This document shows positions 7,739-15,233 of a DNA stretch of 22,002 nucleotides, piece by piece. The notes under the pieces were generated by a model. It did not search any database. It had not been told where the DNA came from and saw nothing but the letters and a program-made list of their open reading frames with translations. A program made the position numbers and the translations under genes. The DNA lies in NCBI GenBank assembly GCA_937915485.1, contig CALGII010000185.1, forward strand, positions 1 through 22,002, written 5' to 3'. The DNA is from an uncultured Ignavibacteriota bacterium. GTDB lineage: Bacteria; Bacteroidota; Ignavibacteria; Tepidaquicellales; Tepidaquicellaceae. How positions within the stretch are numbered: position 1 is the stretch's first letter; each line of letters begins with the position of its first letter.

Positions 7739-8901
7739 TGAAGGTTTTAGTACTTGCATTCGGAAATCCCGATAACGTTCTGAGTCTATGCAGGCATTTA
7801 TCGGAGAGAGTCGAACTCACGCTGGTGTTTGCTGTCAGCGGAGACAGATTCAGGCAAGGAGTGATGGATGCTGATTTGTCCGCGCTCAAGCACGGATTAA
7901 ACACCGATAAGGATGCAATAAGAAAAGCAGCGGGAAGCGAAGTCAATTCTTACATTGATGGCAGGTTCAATTTATGGTTTTTAAAGACGCCTGACCGTAG
8001 ATTTATTCACAAGCGCGGAGGAGTAGTAAATTTCAGTATTATTAGAAAGTCCGCCATGCAGTTATCCGATTTTGATTTCGACGTGGTCCACTATAACGGT
8101 ACTTCAGGCTTCCTGCTTTATCTTATAAGGTACCTAAAATGCAAGAAGCGGGTGTGGACATTGCACGATTATAAACCACATACAGGGGAGGAGAACAGGA
8201 CGGGGGAATTTCTTAATAGGTTAGTTATAAAATCTAACATAAAGTACATACAACACTACGAATATTTAAAGGAAGAGTTCGCAAGATACTTCAAGGTGAA
8301 CAGAGATTCCGTATTCCAGATTTATTCAGGCGTTTTCGATGTATATGAAACATTTAAGCCAGTGGTTATGGAAGTACCCGAAAGGTACATTTTATTTTTC
8401 GGGAGGTTCTCGAAGTATAAGGGAATTGATTTATTGGTTCGTGCTTTCAGCAAGGCACGGCAAACACACAAGGGCATAAATCTGGTTATTGCCGGAGCAG
8501 GTGATCCGGGATTTGAATTAAGGGAAGGGGAGAGCATCAAGATATTGAACAGGTATATCAGTCCCAACGAACTGGTTCATCTTATAAAGAATTGCATTTG
8601 CGTTGTGACGCCATATACAGATTCGACACACAGCGGTGTAATAATGACATCATACGCGTTCAACAAGCCGGTTATCGCATCCGATACAGGAGGAATAAAA
8701 GAGGTTGTGGTAGACAAAGAAACGGGCCTTTTGTTTCGGAATGGACACGAAGAAGAACTAACCGCAAAGATCATAGAATTGTGCGGAAACTCGGACAAAT
8801 TAAAAGAAATGGAAACCGGAATTGCAGCGATGAAGAACAAAGGAAAACTGAGCTGGATAGCGATAAGTGAAAAAATGCTGAAAGTCTATTCTTCATTATG
8901 A
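7738..8901 (+). CDS. GT4/GT1-type glycosyltransferase (GT-B fold)
   Basis: A 387-residue GT-B fold protein. The N-terminal domain carries DVVHYNGTSG (115-124) and VWTLHDYKPHTG (139-150). The C-terminal nucleotide-binding domain begins at about 217 with ILFFGRFSKYKGIDLL (218-233), followed by LVIAGAGDPG (249-258), THSGVIMTSYAFNKPVIASDTGGIKE (297-322) and ETGLLF. The usual two glutamates of the EX7E motif are replaced by S296 and T304. This matches a subfamily with 'TQSGV...AYAFGKPVIA', in which the glutamates are naturally absent, so I do not read it as a defect. It should transfer a sugar from a nucleotide donor to a lipid-linked intermediate at the cytoplasmic face. Translation is coupled to the dehydrogenase through TAATG. 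Because of that coupling a uronic-acid donor is an attractive but unproven guess. Confidence 0.88.
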   Translation: MKVLVLAFGNPDNVLSLCRHLSERVELTLVFAVSGDRFRQGVMDADLSALKHGLNTDKDAIRKAAGSEVNSYIDGRFNLWFLKTPDRRFIHKRGGVVNFSIIRKSAMQLSDFDFDVVHYNGTSGFLLYLIRYLKCKKRVWTLHDYKPHTGEENRTGEFLNRLVIKSNIKYIQHYEYLKEEFARYFKVNRDSVFQIYSGVFDVYETFKPVVMEVPERYILFFGRFSKYKGIDLLVRAFSKARQTHKGINLVIAGAGDPGFELREGESIKILNRYISPNELVHLIKNCICVVTPYTDSTHSGVIMTSYAFNKPVIASDTGGIKEVVVDKETGLLFRNGHEEELTAKIIELCGNSDKLKEMETGIAAMKNKGKLSWIAISEKMLKVYSSL

Positions 8902-8902
8902 C

Positions 8903-9970
8903 ATGGGAGAAAGAATACGAATATTATACATAACTGACGGTCTCGGCAACGGAGGTAAGGAAAGGCAGATAATTGAAACACTAAGAAACATTGACAGAGG
9001 AATATTCTCCCCCGGTGTACTGACGTTTAACGACAATCAGCATTATACAGAAACCGCATCAAAGGAGGCGGACTATTTTGAAATAATAAGGAAGGATAAT
9101 AATGTTTTAAATCCGTTATTTTCCATATTCAACACATTCGAGAGATTCAAGCCCGATGTCACACATTCATTTGATATCATATCGGCGTTTTATTCTTACC
9201 TGCCCTCTATACTATACGGAAGCAAGATAGTAAATGGTTCAATTCAGGACACCGGATTAGATAAAGGCTGGCAGCGAAAATTGAAAATAAAATTGTTGGA
9301 GTTATCGGATATCGCGATAAGCAATTCCAGAAAGGGATTAATCGAGTACGGAGTAAAAGGGGATGTGATTTATAATTTCGTGAATGTTTCAAGATTTCTT
9401 CCTCCGAACAGAGGCAATAAATTCAACGGAGTTATGGTTGCGAACTTTACAAAGTACAAGGATTACGATTCATTCATTCAAATCATGAGGCACCTGATAC
9501 TCGAGAATCTAATTGACGAAGCCTACGCGGTAGGAAGCGGATACAACTACAATTATTACAATAATGTTATTAATTCTTTGGAGTCTGAAGTAAAGGGCAG
9601 GATAAAACTTACCGGAAATATCAGCAACGTCGAACAATTTCTTACAACTATGTCAGTCGGTTTTCTTTTTTCAACTCAAGAATACAGTGAAGGTATTTCA
9701 AATTCCATACTCGAATACATGGCCTCAGGCATCATTCCCATCGTTTCAGATATTGGAGCGAGTAACGAAATAGTTGAGGATGGTATAAACGGATTCTTAG
9801 TTAATAAGAACAACGTTGAAGAAATTGCGAATATAATTAAAAGGCTAAGAAGAGACAGGGAATACAGAGAAGGGATAATAAGTAATGCGCGAATGACCAT
9901 AGATAAACAATTTTCAACAAATAGTACCATAAAAAAACTTGAGACAATATATAAAGAAATCAGTGTATGA
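8903..9970 (+). CDS. GT1/GT4-type glycosyltransferase (GT-B fold)
   Basis: A 355-residue GT-B glycosyltransferase. It opens with RILYITDGLGNGGKERQ (6-22), the glycine-rich acceptor-domain start typical of family GT4. DVTHSFD (85-91) closes the first subdomain and ISNSRKG (139-145) leads to the linker. The donor domain has VMVANFTKYKDYDSF (177-191) and the classical EX7E motif, with E263 and E271 inside EGISNSILEYMASGIIPIVSDIGASNE. It should be a retaining glycosyltransferase acting on lipid-linked glycan. The gene starts 1 nt after the previous stop and overlaps the deacetylase gene by 4 nt (ATGA). Compared with genes upstream it uses more A/T-ending codons. Confidence 0.88.
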   Translation: MGERIRILYITDGLGNGGKERQIIETLRNIDRGIFSPGVLTFNDNQHYTETASKEADYFEIIRKDNNVLNPLFSIFNTFERFKPDVTHSFDIISAFYSYLPSILYGSKIVNGSIQDTGLDKGWQRKLKIKLLELSDIAISNSRKGLIEYGVKGDVIYNFVNVSRFLPPNRGNKFNGVMVANFTKYKDYDSFIQIMRHLILENLIDEAYAVGSGYNYNYYNNVINSLESEVKGRIKLTGNISNVEQFLTTMSVGFLFSTQEYSEGISNSILEYMASGIIPIVSDIGASNEIVEDGINGFLVNKNNVEEIANIIKRLRRDREYREGIISNARMTIDKQFSTNSTIKKLETIYKEISV

Positions 9971-10950
9971 ATAATTACTTTAAGAAAATAAGTTTTCAAC
10001 TTCATTTGGATCCAACTATCGAGAAGCGAAATGACAGCAGTAATTACATACCGGATGGAATAGATACAGTACTTATAATTTATGCGGATTTTGAGTTAAG
10101 TTGGGCATGGCGTTACGCGATAAATCAGTACGGTGGATTTAATAGAGCAGTCGAACAGGGATTGAAGGAAAGGAGAAACGTGCCTGTTATTCTTGATGTG
10201 TGCAGAGAATATAACATACCATTTACATGGGCCACAATAGGGCATCTTTTCCTTGAATCATGTACACGAAATAACGGAATAGCGCATGCAGGGATAAAGC
10301 GGTTGGATTATTTTTCAAACAAGTATTGGAAATTCGACAACGGAGATTGGTTTGATGCCGATCCATGTACGAATTACAGCATTAATCCCGAATGGTATTG
10401 TCCTGATTTGATAAAAATGATTGTTGATAATGAGGTAAATCACGAGATAGGTTGTCATACATTTTCACATATTGATTGCAGGGATGAAATATGCCCAACT
10501 GAAGTTTTTGATTCAGAGATATTAGAATGTAAGAAGCATGCTGCCGGATTTGGGATAGATCTCAAATCATTTGTCCATCCGGCGCATACTATAGGGAACC
10601 TGGACGGACTAATTAAGAACGGATTCAGTTCATACAGAACCGATTATAAAAACATACTCGGCTATCCTGGGAAGTACAAAGGCAAATTATGGCAATTAAA
10701 AAGCACATGGGAGTTCATATTGTTCAAGGAATGGAGCAGGAGGTATCACATATACCGTTATTGCGAGATATTACGACGTGCAATGAAAAGCCGAACTGTT
10801 TGCGTATTATCGTTTCATCCTTCGATGGACATTGAGTTTTTCGAAACTATTTTTCCTAAAATTTGTAAATATGTAAACGAAAGAAGAGATAAGATATGGG
10901 TGACCACCGCTAATAATTACGTAAATTTTCTTGACGGAAACGGGCTTTAG
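9967..10950 (+). CDS. NodB-like polysaccharide deacetylase family protein
   Basis: A 327-residue protein of carbohydrate esterase 4 (NodB) type. The visible motifs are YADFE (39-43, in the place of the usual T-F-D-D, with D41 as likely catalytic base or metal ligand), the metal-binding histidines in GCHTFSHID (162-170, H164 and H168) and FVHPAHTIG (202-210) in the place of motif 3. The stretch VPVILDVCREYNIPFTWATIG (72-92) fits the 'vp.lLdvl.ky.ipaTFf.vG' strand-helix region. No signal peptide or membrane segment is evident, so it is predicted cytoplasmic, unlike exported peptidoglycan deacetylases. It overlaps the upstream glycosyltransferase gene by 4 nt. It could remove N-acetyl groups from a lipid-linked amino sugar before export. 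The motifs are divergent, so another amidohydrolase-like role is possible. Confidence 0.8.
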   Translation: MNNYFKKISFQLHLDPTIEKRNDSSNYIPDGIDTVLIIYADFELSWAWRYAINQYGGFNRAVEQGLKERRNVPVILDVCREYNIPFTWATIGHLFLESCTRNNGIAHAGIKRLDYFSNKYWKFDNGDWFDADPCTNYSINPEWYCPDLIKMIVDNEVNHEIGCHTFSHIDCRDEICPTEVFDSEILECKKHAAGFGIDLKSFVHPAHTIGNLDGLIKNGFSSYRTDYKNILGYPGKYKGKLWQLKSTWEFILFKEWSRRYHIYRYCEILRRAMKSRTVCVLSFHPSMDIEFFETIFPKICKYVNERRDKIWVTTANNYVNFLDGNGL

Positions 10951-10972
10951 AAATCTTCTGGATGATGAATAA

Positions 10973-11971
10973 ATGAAGATTCTAATTATAGCAAATATAA
11001 GGAAAAAACAGGGAGGAATAACGACGCAAACGCTTGAACTGGCTGATTCCCTGAAGGGTGAAGGGTACGAAGTTGTTACGATATCTACTCACGGAAATAT
11101 GACGGAAAGGATCAGAGGTTTCTTTTCTTCAATAAAAAAAGCGCGGGAAAGCGATTTGATAATAGGTGTCGGGTGTGCATATTACGGAGTCATACCGATG
11201 TTGACAGCATCGGCGGCATCACTGATAGCGGGGAAGCGCATTTTGTACAATTTTCACGATGGTCAGGCGAGGGAATTCCTGAAAAAATATCATGGATTTC
11301 TTAGGTTATTTTTCGGAAAGGCGAGAATCATTGTCGCGACCGAGTTTCTGAAAAACTGTTTTGAGGAATTCGGGTTTAATGCAGTGGTAATCAGCAATTA
11401 CCTTAACAGGATTGAATTCAAGGAAAACAAGGATTCAGGCGATCCGAGGAAGATTCTCTGGGCAAGGAGTTTTGAGAAACTATACAGACCTGACATTGCT
11501 CTTGAAGGTTCTAAGGAAGCGATAAAAAAAGCTGATGCGGAGTTGCACATGTTTGGAGGCGGTTCATTGCAAAACTATTACAAGAACAGGTACTGCGAAA
11601 CGGCAGGAATTATTTTCCATGATTTTGTTCAAAGGAACGAACTGATGGAGGAGTACAGTAAGCACTCAATTTTCATAAACACATCCGATTATGACAATTT
11701 CCCGATGAGTATCGTTGAAGCAGGCATGAACGGAATGTTAGTGCTTACATCAGACGCGGAGGGAATACATTCTATATACACGAATGATGATGTTGTTTAT
11801 TTCAGGCGGGGTGATGTAAAAGATTTTACGGAGAAATTGTCGGATATTCTAAAGGAATTTGGCAAATACACCTGCAAAATCGAGAATCTGAAAGTTAGAG
11901 TCTGCGGTTTCACATGGAAAGAAACAAGAGAAAAATGGATTTCATTGATTGAAGAAAAAGCAGGGGCATAA
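10973..11971 (+). CDS. GT4-type glycosyltransferase (GT-B fold)
   Basis: A 332-residue GT-B protein, at the short end for the family. The N-terminus ILIIANIRKKQGGITTQTLELADSL shows the GG-x-x-T loop (14-18). LIIGVGCAYYGVIPML follows, then LYNFHDG (91-97), RIIVATEFLK (118-127) and a donor domain starting at ILWARSFEKLYRPDIAL (161-177). LHMFGGG (191-197) and DYDNFPMSIVEAGMNGMLVL (239-258) complete the nucleotide-binding site. E249 corresponds to the second glutamate of EX7E, while the first is replaced in 'DYDNFP', as in many GT4 relatives. It should be a cytoplasmic glycosyltransferase of the assembly line. The ATG at 10973 lies 22 nt after the deacetylase stop, and no strong Shine-Dalgarno is seen there. 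Confidence 0.86.
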   Translation: MKILIIANIRKKQGGITTQTLELADSLKGEGYEVVTISTHGNMTERIRGFFSSIKKARESDLIIGVGCAYYGVIPMLTASAASLIAGKRILYNFHDGQAREFLKKYHGFLRLFFGKARIIVATEFLKNCFEEFGFNAVVISNYLNRIEFKENKDSGDPRKILWARSFEKLYRPDIALEGSKEAIKKADAELHMFGGGSLQNYYKNRYCETAGIIFHDFVQRNELMEEYSKHSIFINTSDYDNFPMSIVEAGMNGMLVLTSDAEGIHSIYTNDDVVYFRRGDVKDFTEKLSDILKEFGKYTCKIENLKVRVCGFTWKETREKWISLIEEKAGA

Positions 11972-11986
11972 AAATTAAAAATCGAA

Positions 11987-13300
11987 ATGAATATTAAAAA
12001 ACTGATAAAGAATAAATATGTAATCCTATTTGCGGTTGCATTTGCATTCAGGGCGGCATACATATTTATACCTTCGATAGATGTTTACTCAAATACATTC
12101 CCTGTGAGTTTTTATTCTAATGAGCAAATATCCGACGGAAAAACATACGTGAATCTCGCGAACGGAATCCTTGAATGGGGTTACCCATCGAGGAACGGCA
12201 GCCTGGTAATGTTCGGAGGATATGTTTATCCTTTTATAGTCGCGATGTTCCTGAAAATCTCGGCGAACCTGATACCTCTTTTTCTATTTCAGGCATTCAT
12301 CTCTTCGCTATTATCCATAATGGCGGCGAAGGTATCCGTCAGTATTTTCAAGAACGAGATGTCCGGCTTAATAACCGGTACATTGTGGGCGTTTTATTAT
12401 CCCGCGTTTATCACGATACCGAGACCGCTTACGGAAATGGTTTTTACATTCCTGTTCTTCGGAGGAATATTTTATATATTAACCGTAAGGCATAAGAGAG
12501 CGGAATGGTTGATATACTTTATATCGGGAATAATATTTTCCATCGCGACATTAACCCGCGCCGTATTATTCTATGTATTCATATTTATGTCAGTTTCTTA
12601 CTTCGTATACTTTCTTGTCAGAAAGAGAAAGTACGAATACAGGATAGTATTCGCTTTATTGGGTTTTTTTATGATACAATTTCCTTGGACATATCTGGGT
12701 TACGTTCATACTGACAGGATAATATTCGCATCATCCGGTCGCGGGGGAAATCTCGCGATAGGAACAAACATACCCGGAAAGGGTGAGTTTTCAAACAAGG
12801 AAATAGAGAACATGCCGGAGCATCCAAAAAATGTGGTTGATAAATTAAGCATAGAAAGGAACTGGACGGATTCTCAGAAAGATTCCGCATATACAGAAAT
12901 AGCGAAAATTCAGTTGAGAAAAAATATCACAGAACAGCCCTTGAGCGCCATTAAACTGATGATGGTTCAAATATCGCGTTTCTGGCTTAATATCCCGTTC
13001 AGTTACAAACCGGGTTTATGGAACATGACGAATACTTCGGTGACATTCATTTTACTCATATTCATGATATACGGATACATTAAAGGAAGAGAGAGAAACA
13101 AAACGCGTGCGGATCTACTGATTATTATGGTAATATTGTTCAGTATACAACATTCGATAACGGTTTCAATAATTCGTTATTCATTTCCGATCTTGCCTGT
13201 TGTTTATATATTTTCGGGATACGGGATATATACGTTGTTGTCGCGATTCGGATTGACGAAAAGAATTGGCGGAGAGACCGAAACAGATACCAACGAGTGA
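11987..13300 (+). CDS. GT39/ArnT-like polytopic membrane glycosyltransferase
   Basis: A 437-residue integral membrane protein with about 10-11 hydrophobic helices, a short cytosolic N-terminus and a large extracytoplasmic loop at about 240-320. The first loop has SDGKTYVNLA (49-58), the position where GT39/ArnT-type GT-C enzymes carry an acidic catalytic residue. Here D50 is the candidate. The C-terminal RYSFPILPVVYIFSGYGIYTL (397-417) is the family's usual 'RY..P..P.l...ag.g' helix. Such enzymes use polyprenyl-phosphate sugars, not nucleotide sugars, and act on the periplasmic face. The third gene downstream (14119-15084) looks like the cytoplasmic enzyme that makes such donors, so the two may form a side-chain addition pair. 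A membrane-bound polymerase role seems less likely but is not excluded. The gap from the previous stop is 15 nt. Confidence 0.75.
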   Translation: MNIKKLIKNKYVILFAVAFAFRAAYIFIPSIDVYSNTFPVSFYSNEQISDGKTYVNLANGILEWGYPSRNGSLVMFGGYVYPFIVAMFLKISANLIPLFLFQAFISSLLSIMAAKVSVSIFKNEMSGLITGTLWAFYYPAFITIPRPLTEMVFTFLFFGGIFYILTVRHKRAEWLIYFISGIIFSIATLTRAVLFYVFIFMSVSYFVYFLVRKRKYEYRIVFALLGFFMIQFPWTYLGYVHTDRIIFASSGRGGNLAIGTNIPGKGEFSNKEIENMPEHPKNVVDKLSIERNWTDSQKDSAYTEIAKIQLRKNITEQPLSAIKLMMVQISRFWLNIPFSYKPGLWNMTNTSVTFILLIFMIYGYIKGRERNKTRADLLIIMVILFSIQHSITVSIIRYSFPILPVVYIFSGYGIYTLLSRFGLTKRIGGETETDTNE

Positions 13301-13311
13301 ATACTTAATAT

Positions 13312-14112
13312 TTGGTAGAAACGTTAAGAAATAATGGGCTTCATACATTTGTGATACCGGCGTACGGTGATGCACCGTACATTGAGGAATGCTTAACATC
13401 ACTAATAAATCAGACTGTAGCCTCGGAAATATTGATAACAACACGTCAAAACACAGAGCGAATCAAGAAAGCGGCTGATAAACACGGAATAAAATTAATA
13501 ATAAATGAAAAATCGGAGTGCATAGCGGATGACTGGAATTTCGCGTTCAAGCGAGCCTGCACAAAATATGTTACTCTGGCGCATCAGGACGATGTCTATC
13601 TGCCGGATTATACTGAAAGCAGCCTTCTTAAGGCGGAAGAATGCAAGGATTTATCGATTATTTTCACGAATTATAAGGAACGGAAAGCAGCCGGCATACA
13701 GAGAAGGAGTTTTAAACTAATGGTTAAAGGACTACTGCTTTTACCGATCACGGTACAAAGGAAAGGCACTACGAGCCGATTTATAAAAAAGTTTATATTA
13801 CGGTTTGGGTGTCCAATCTGTTGTCCTACAGTTTTTTTCAATAAAGATAATTTGTCCGATTTCATTTTCGATAAAAAATTCAGAATTAATACTGATTGGG
13901 ATGCGTGGCTCAGACTCGCGGAAGAGGACGGCAGATTTGTTTTCAACAGGGGAAAATACGTGGAACACAGATTACATTCGGGCTCTGAAACCGCTAAGAA
14001 AATAGATGTAAGACGTACGGAGGACAGGTTAATTTTCAGGAGACTCTGGTTATTCCCCATATCTTGCATATTATCGTTTTTATATTCATTAAGTTATAAA
14101 TCATTTAAATAA
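13312..14112 (+). CDS. Glycosyltransferase family 2 (GT-A fold)
   Basis: A 266-residue GT2 protein. TFVIPAYGDAPYIEECLTSLINQT (12-35) is the family's first strand and helix. IADDWNFAFKRA (71-82) and LAHQDDVYLPDY (89-100) include the Q-D-D metal site at 92-94. INTDWDAWLRLAEEDGRFVF is the acceptor-side motif, ending in EHRLHSGSET with the conserved histidine. It should transfer a sugar from a nucleotide donor in the cytoplasm. The start is TTG at 13312. A TAA lies in frame at 13306-13308, so no earlier start exists, and no ATG precedes the conserved strand. The ribosome-binding site is poor (a weak GAG about 15 nt upstream), so initiation may depend on translation of the GT39 gene ending 11 nt before. 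A GTG inside the first strand is too late. Confidence 0.83.
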   Translation: MVETLRNNGLHTFVIPAYGDAPYIEECLTSLINQTVASEILITTRQNTERIKKAADKHGIKLIINEKSECIADDWNFAFKRACTKYVTLAHQDDVYLPDYTESSLLKAEECKDLSIIFTNYKERKAAGIQRRSFKLMVKGLLLLPITVQRKGTTSRFIKKFILRFGCPICCPTVFFNKDNLSDFIFDKKFRINTDWDAWLRLAEEDGRFVFNRGKYVEHRLHSGSETAKKIDVRRTEDRLIFRRLWLFPISCILSFLYSLSYKSFK

Positions 14113-14118
14113 ACCCCG

Positions 14119-15084
14119 ATGAGAACATGCGTAGTAACGCCCTGTTATAGGACGAAAAGCAAAGCGGCGGATGTTATAAAAAGTATTCCCGATATAGTGG
14201 AAAGGATTTTCGCTGTTGACGACTGCTGTCCTGAGGAAACAGGAAAATATCTGATATCCGAAATAAATGACCCGAGGTTAAAAGTAATATTTCACGATAA
14301 AAACAAGGGAGTCGGCGGGGCGGTGATGACAGGTTACAGAGCGGCGCTAGAAGAGAACTACGATATTATAATTAAGATAGACAGCGACGGACAAATGGAT
14401 ACTGGATGTATTCCGCAGTTCATAGAAAAAATAGAGACCGGAACGGCTGTATATGTTAAGGGAAACAGGTTTTATTTCCCGGACAACCTCATAAAGATGC
14501 CTAAGCTAAGGATGATAGGTAATTTCGGGTTATCATTTCTTAGCAAACTAGTGAGCGGATACTGGGAGTTGATGGATCCTGCGAACGGTTACACGGCAAT
14601 ATCTAATTCGGCACTAAAGGTTTTGCCGCTTGACAAGATTGATAACGGATATTTTTTCGAAAACGATATTTTGTTCAGATTGGGAACATTCAGGGCAGCG
14701 GTCGATGAAGTTCCCGTGGAGTCAATTTACAAAGACGAAAAAAGCAGTATGCGAATACCGCTAATTCTGGCGACATTTCCTTTCAAGTATACTTTAAGAT
14801 TCATAAAGAGAATACTATACAACTATTATCTCCGGGATTTCAATCTCGGTTCGGTTTATATCTTATTCAGCATATTGCTGCTTACAACGGGGACAGGATT
14901 CGGCTTATACAAGTGGGCAATCAGTCACGAGACGAATGTTCCGTCGACCGCAGGCACGGTCATGATACCGGTAGTACTGGTAATATTCGGCATGCAGTTT
15001 CTCTTATCGGCAATAAATTTCGATATGAATTTCAAACGCAGACTTGTACCAAGGAACAAGCATAATCTACGAAATGAGAGATAA
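14119..15084 (+). CDS. DPMS-like family 2 glycosyltransferase with two C-terminal membrane helices
   Basis: A 321-residue protein combining a GT2 domain (about 1-230) with a small membrane tail. VVTPCYRTKSKAADVIKSIP (5-24), FAVDDCCPEE (31-40), KGVGGAVMTGYRAAL (63-77) and IKIDSDGQMD (85-94, DxD at 88-90) are the motifs of dolichol- or undecaprenyl-phosphate mannosyltransferase-like enzymes. DPANGYTAIS (153-162) is also typical. Two hydrophobic segments follow, at about 244-266 and 279-300. By family, it should move a sugar from UDP or GDP to a polyprenyl phosphate. The product could feed the GT39-like enzyme at 11987-13300. It starts 6 nt after the previous stop, and a 149-nt gap follows. Confidence 0.85.
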   Translation: MRTCVVTPCYRTKSKAADVIKSIPDIVERIFAVDDCCPEETGKYLISEINDPRLKVIFHDKNKGVGGAVMTGYRAALEENYDIIIKIDSDGQMDTGCIPQFIEKIETGTAVYVKGNRFYFPDNLIKMPKLRMIGNFGLSFLSKLVSGYWELMDPANGYTAISNSALKVLPLDKIDNGYFFENDILFRLGTFRAAVDEVPVESIYKDEKSSMRIPLILATFPFKYTLRFIKRILYNYYLRDFNLGSVYILFSILLLTTGTGFGLYKWAISHETNVPSTAGTVMIPVVLVIFGMQFLLSAINFDMNFKRRLVPRNKHNLRNER

Positions 15085-15122
15085 GAAGCCTTAGAATCCG
15101 ATGAAGAAAAAAAGGAGAATAA

Positions 15123-15233
15123 TTGTTTTTGCCTTACAAAATGACCGAGAGAATATTTTCCGGATTATCCAGAACACTGATGGCGGCATTTCTGCTTTAC
15201 AGAAATCATTTATTCATACGAAAGACTAAATAG
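15123..15233 (+). CDS. Possible small ORF, 36 residues, abutting asnB2 (or remnant of a decayed gene)
   Basis: The 149-nt gap 15085-15233 holds a short frame starting at TTG 15123. AGGAG at 15113-15117 lies 5 nt upstream, the best ribosome-binding site in this part of the window. The stop TAG at 15231-15233 directly touches the asnB2 ATG. An internal ATG at 15141 would give 30 residues. The peptide is basic with one hydrophobic stretch (RTLMAAFLLYRN) and ends KTK. An overlapping frame, ATG 15101 to TAA 15229 (42 residues, starting MKKKRRIIVF), is an alternative. I recognise neither. It could be a translational coupler, a small membrane peptide, the remnant of a longer gene, or chance. Confidence 0.25.
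   Translation: MFLPYKMTERIFSGLSRTLMAAFLLYRNHLFIRKTK

Noticed and set aside
7738..8901. Loss of both EX7E glutamates read as an inactive glycosyltransferase
   Set aside because: The surrounding 'SGV...AYAF.KPVIAS' pattern fits a GT4 subfamily that normally lacks these glutamates, so inactivation is not supported.
13671..14069. 132-residue open frame on the minus strand
   Set aside because: It is a shadow of the GT2 gene at 13312-14112; no domain or start signal supports it.
15158..15174. Imperfect palindrome TTCCGGAT-T-ATCCAGAA in the gap before asnB2
   Set aside because: It is short, has a mismatch and a one-base centre, and lies inside the candidate small ORF; it is likely chance.
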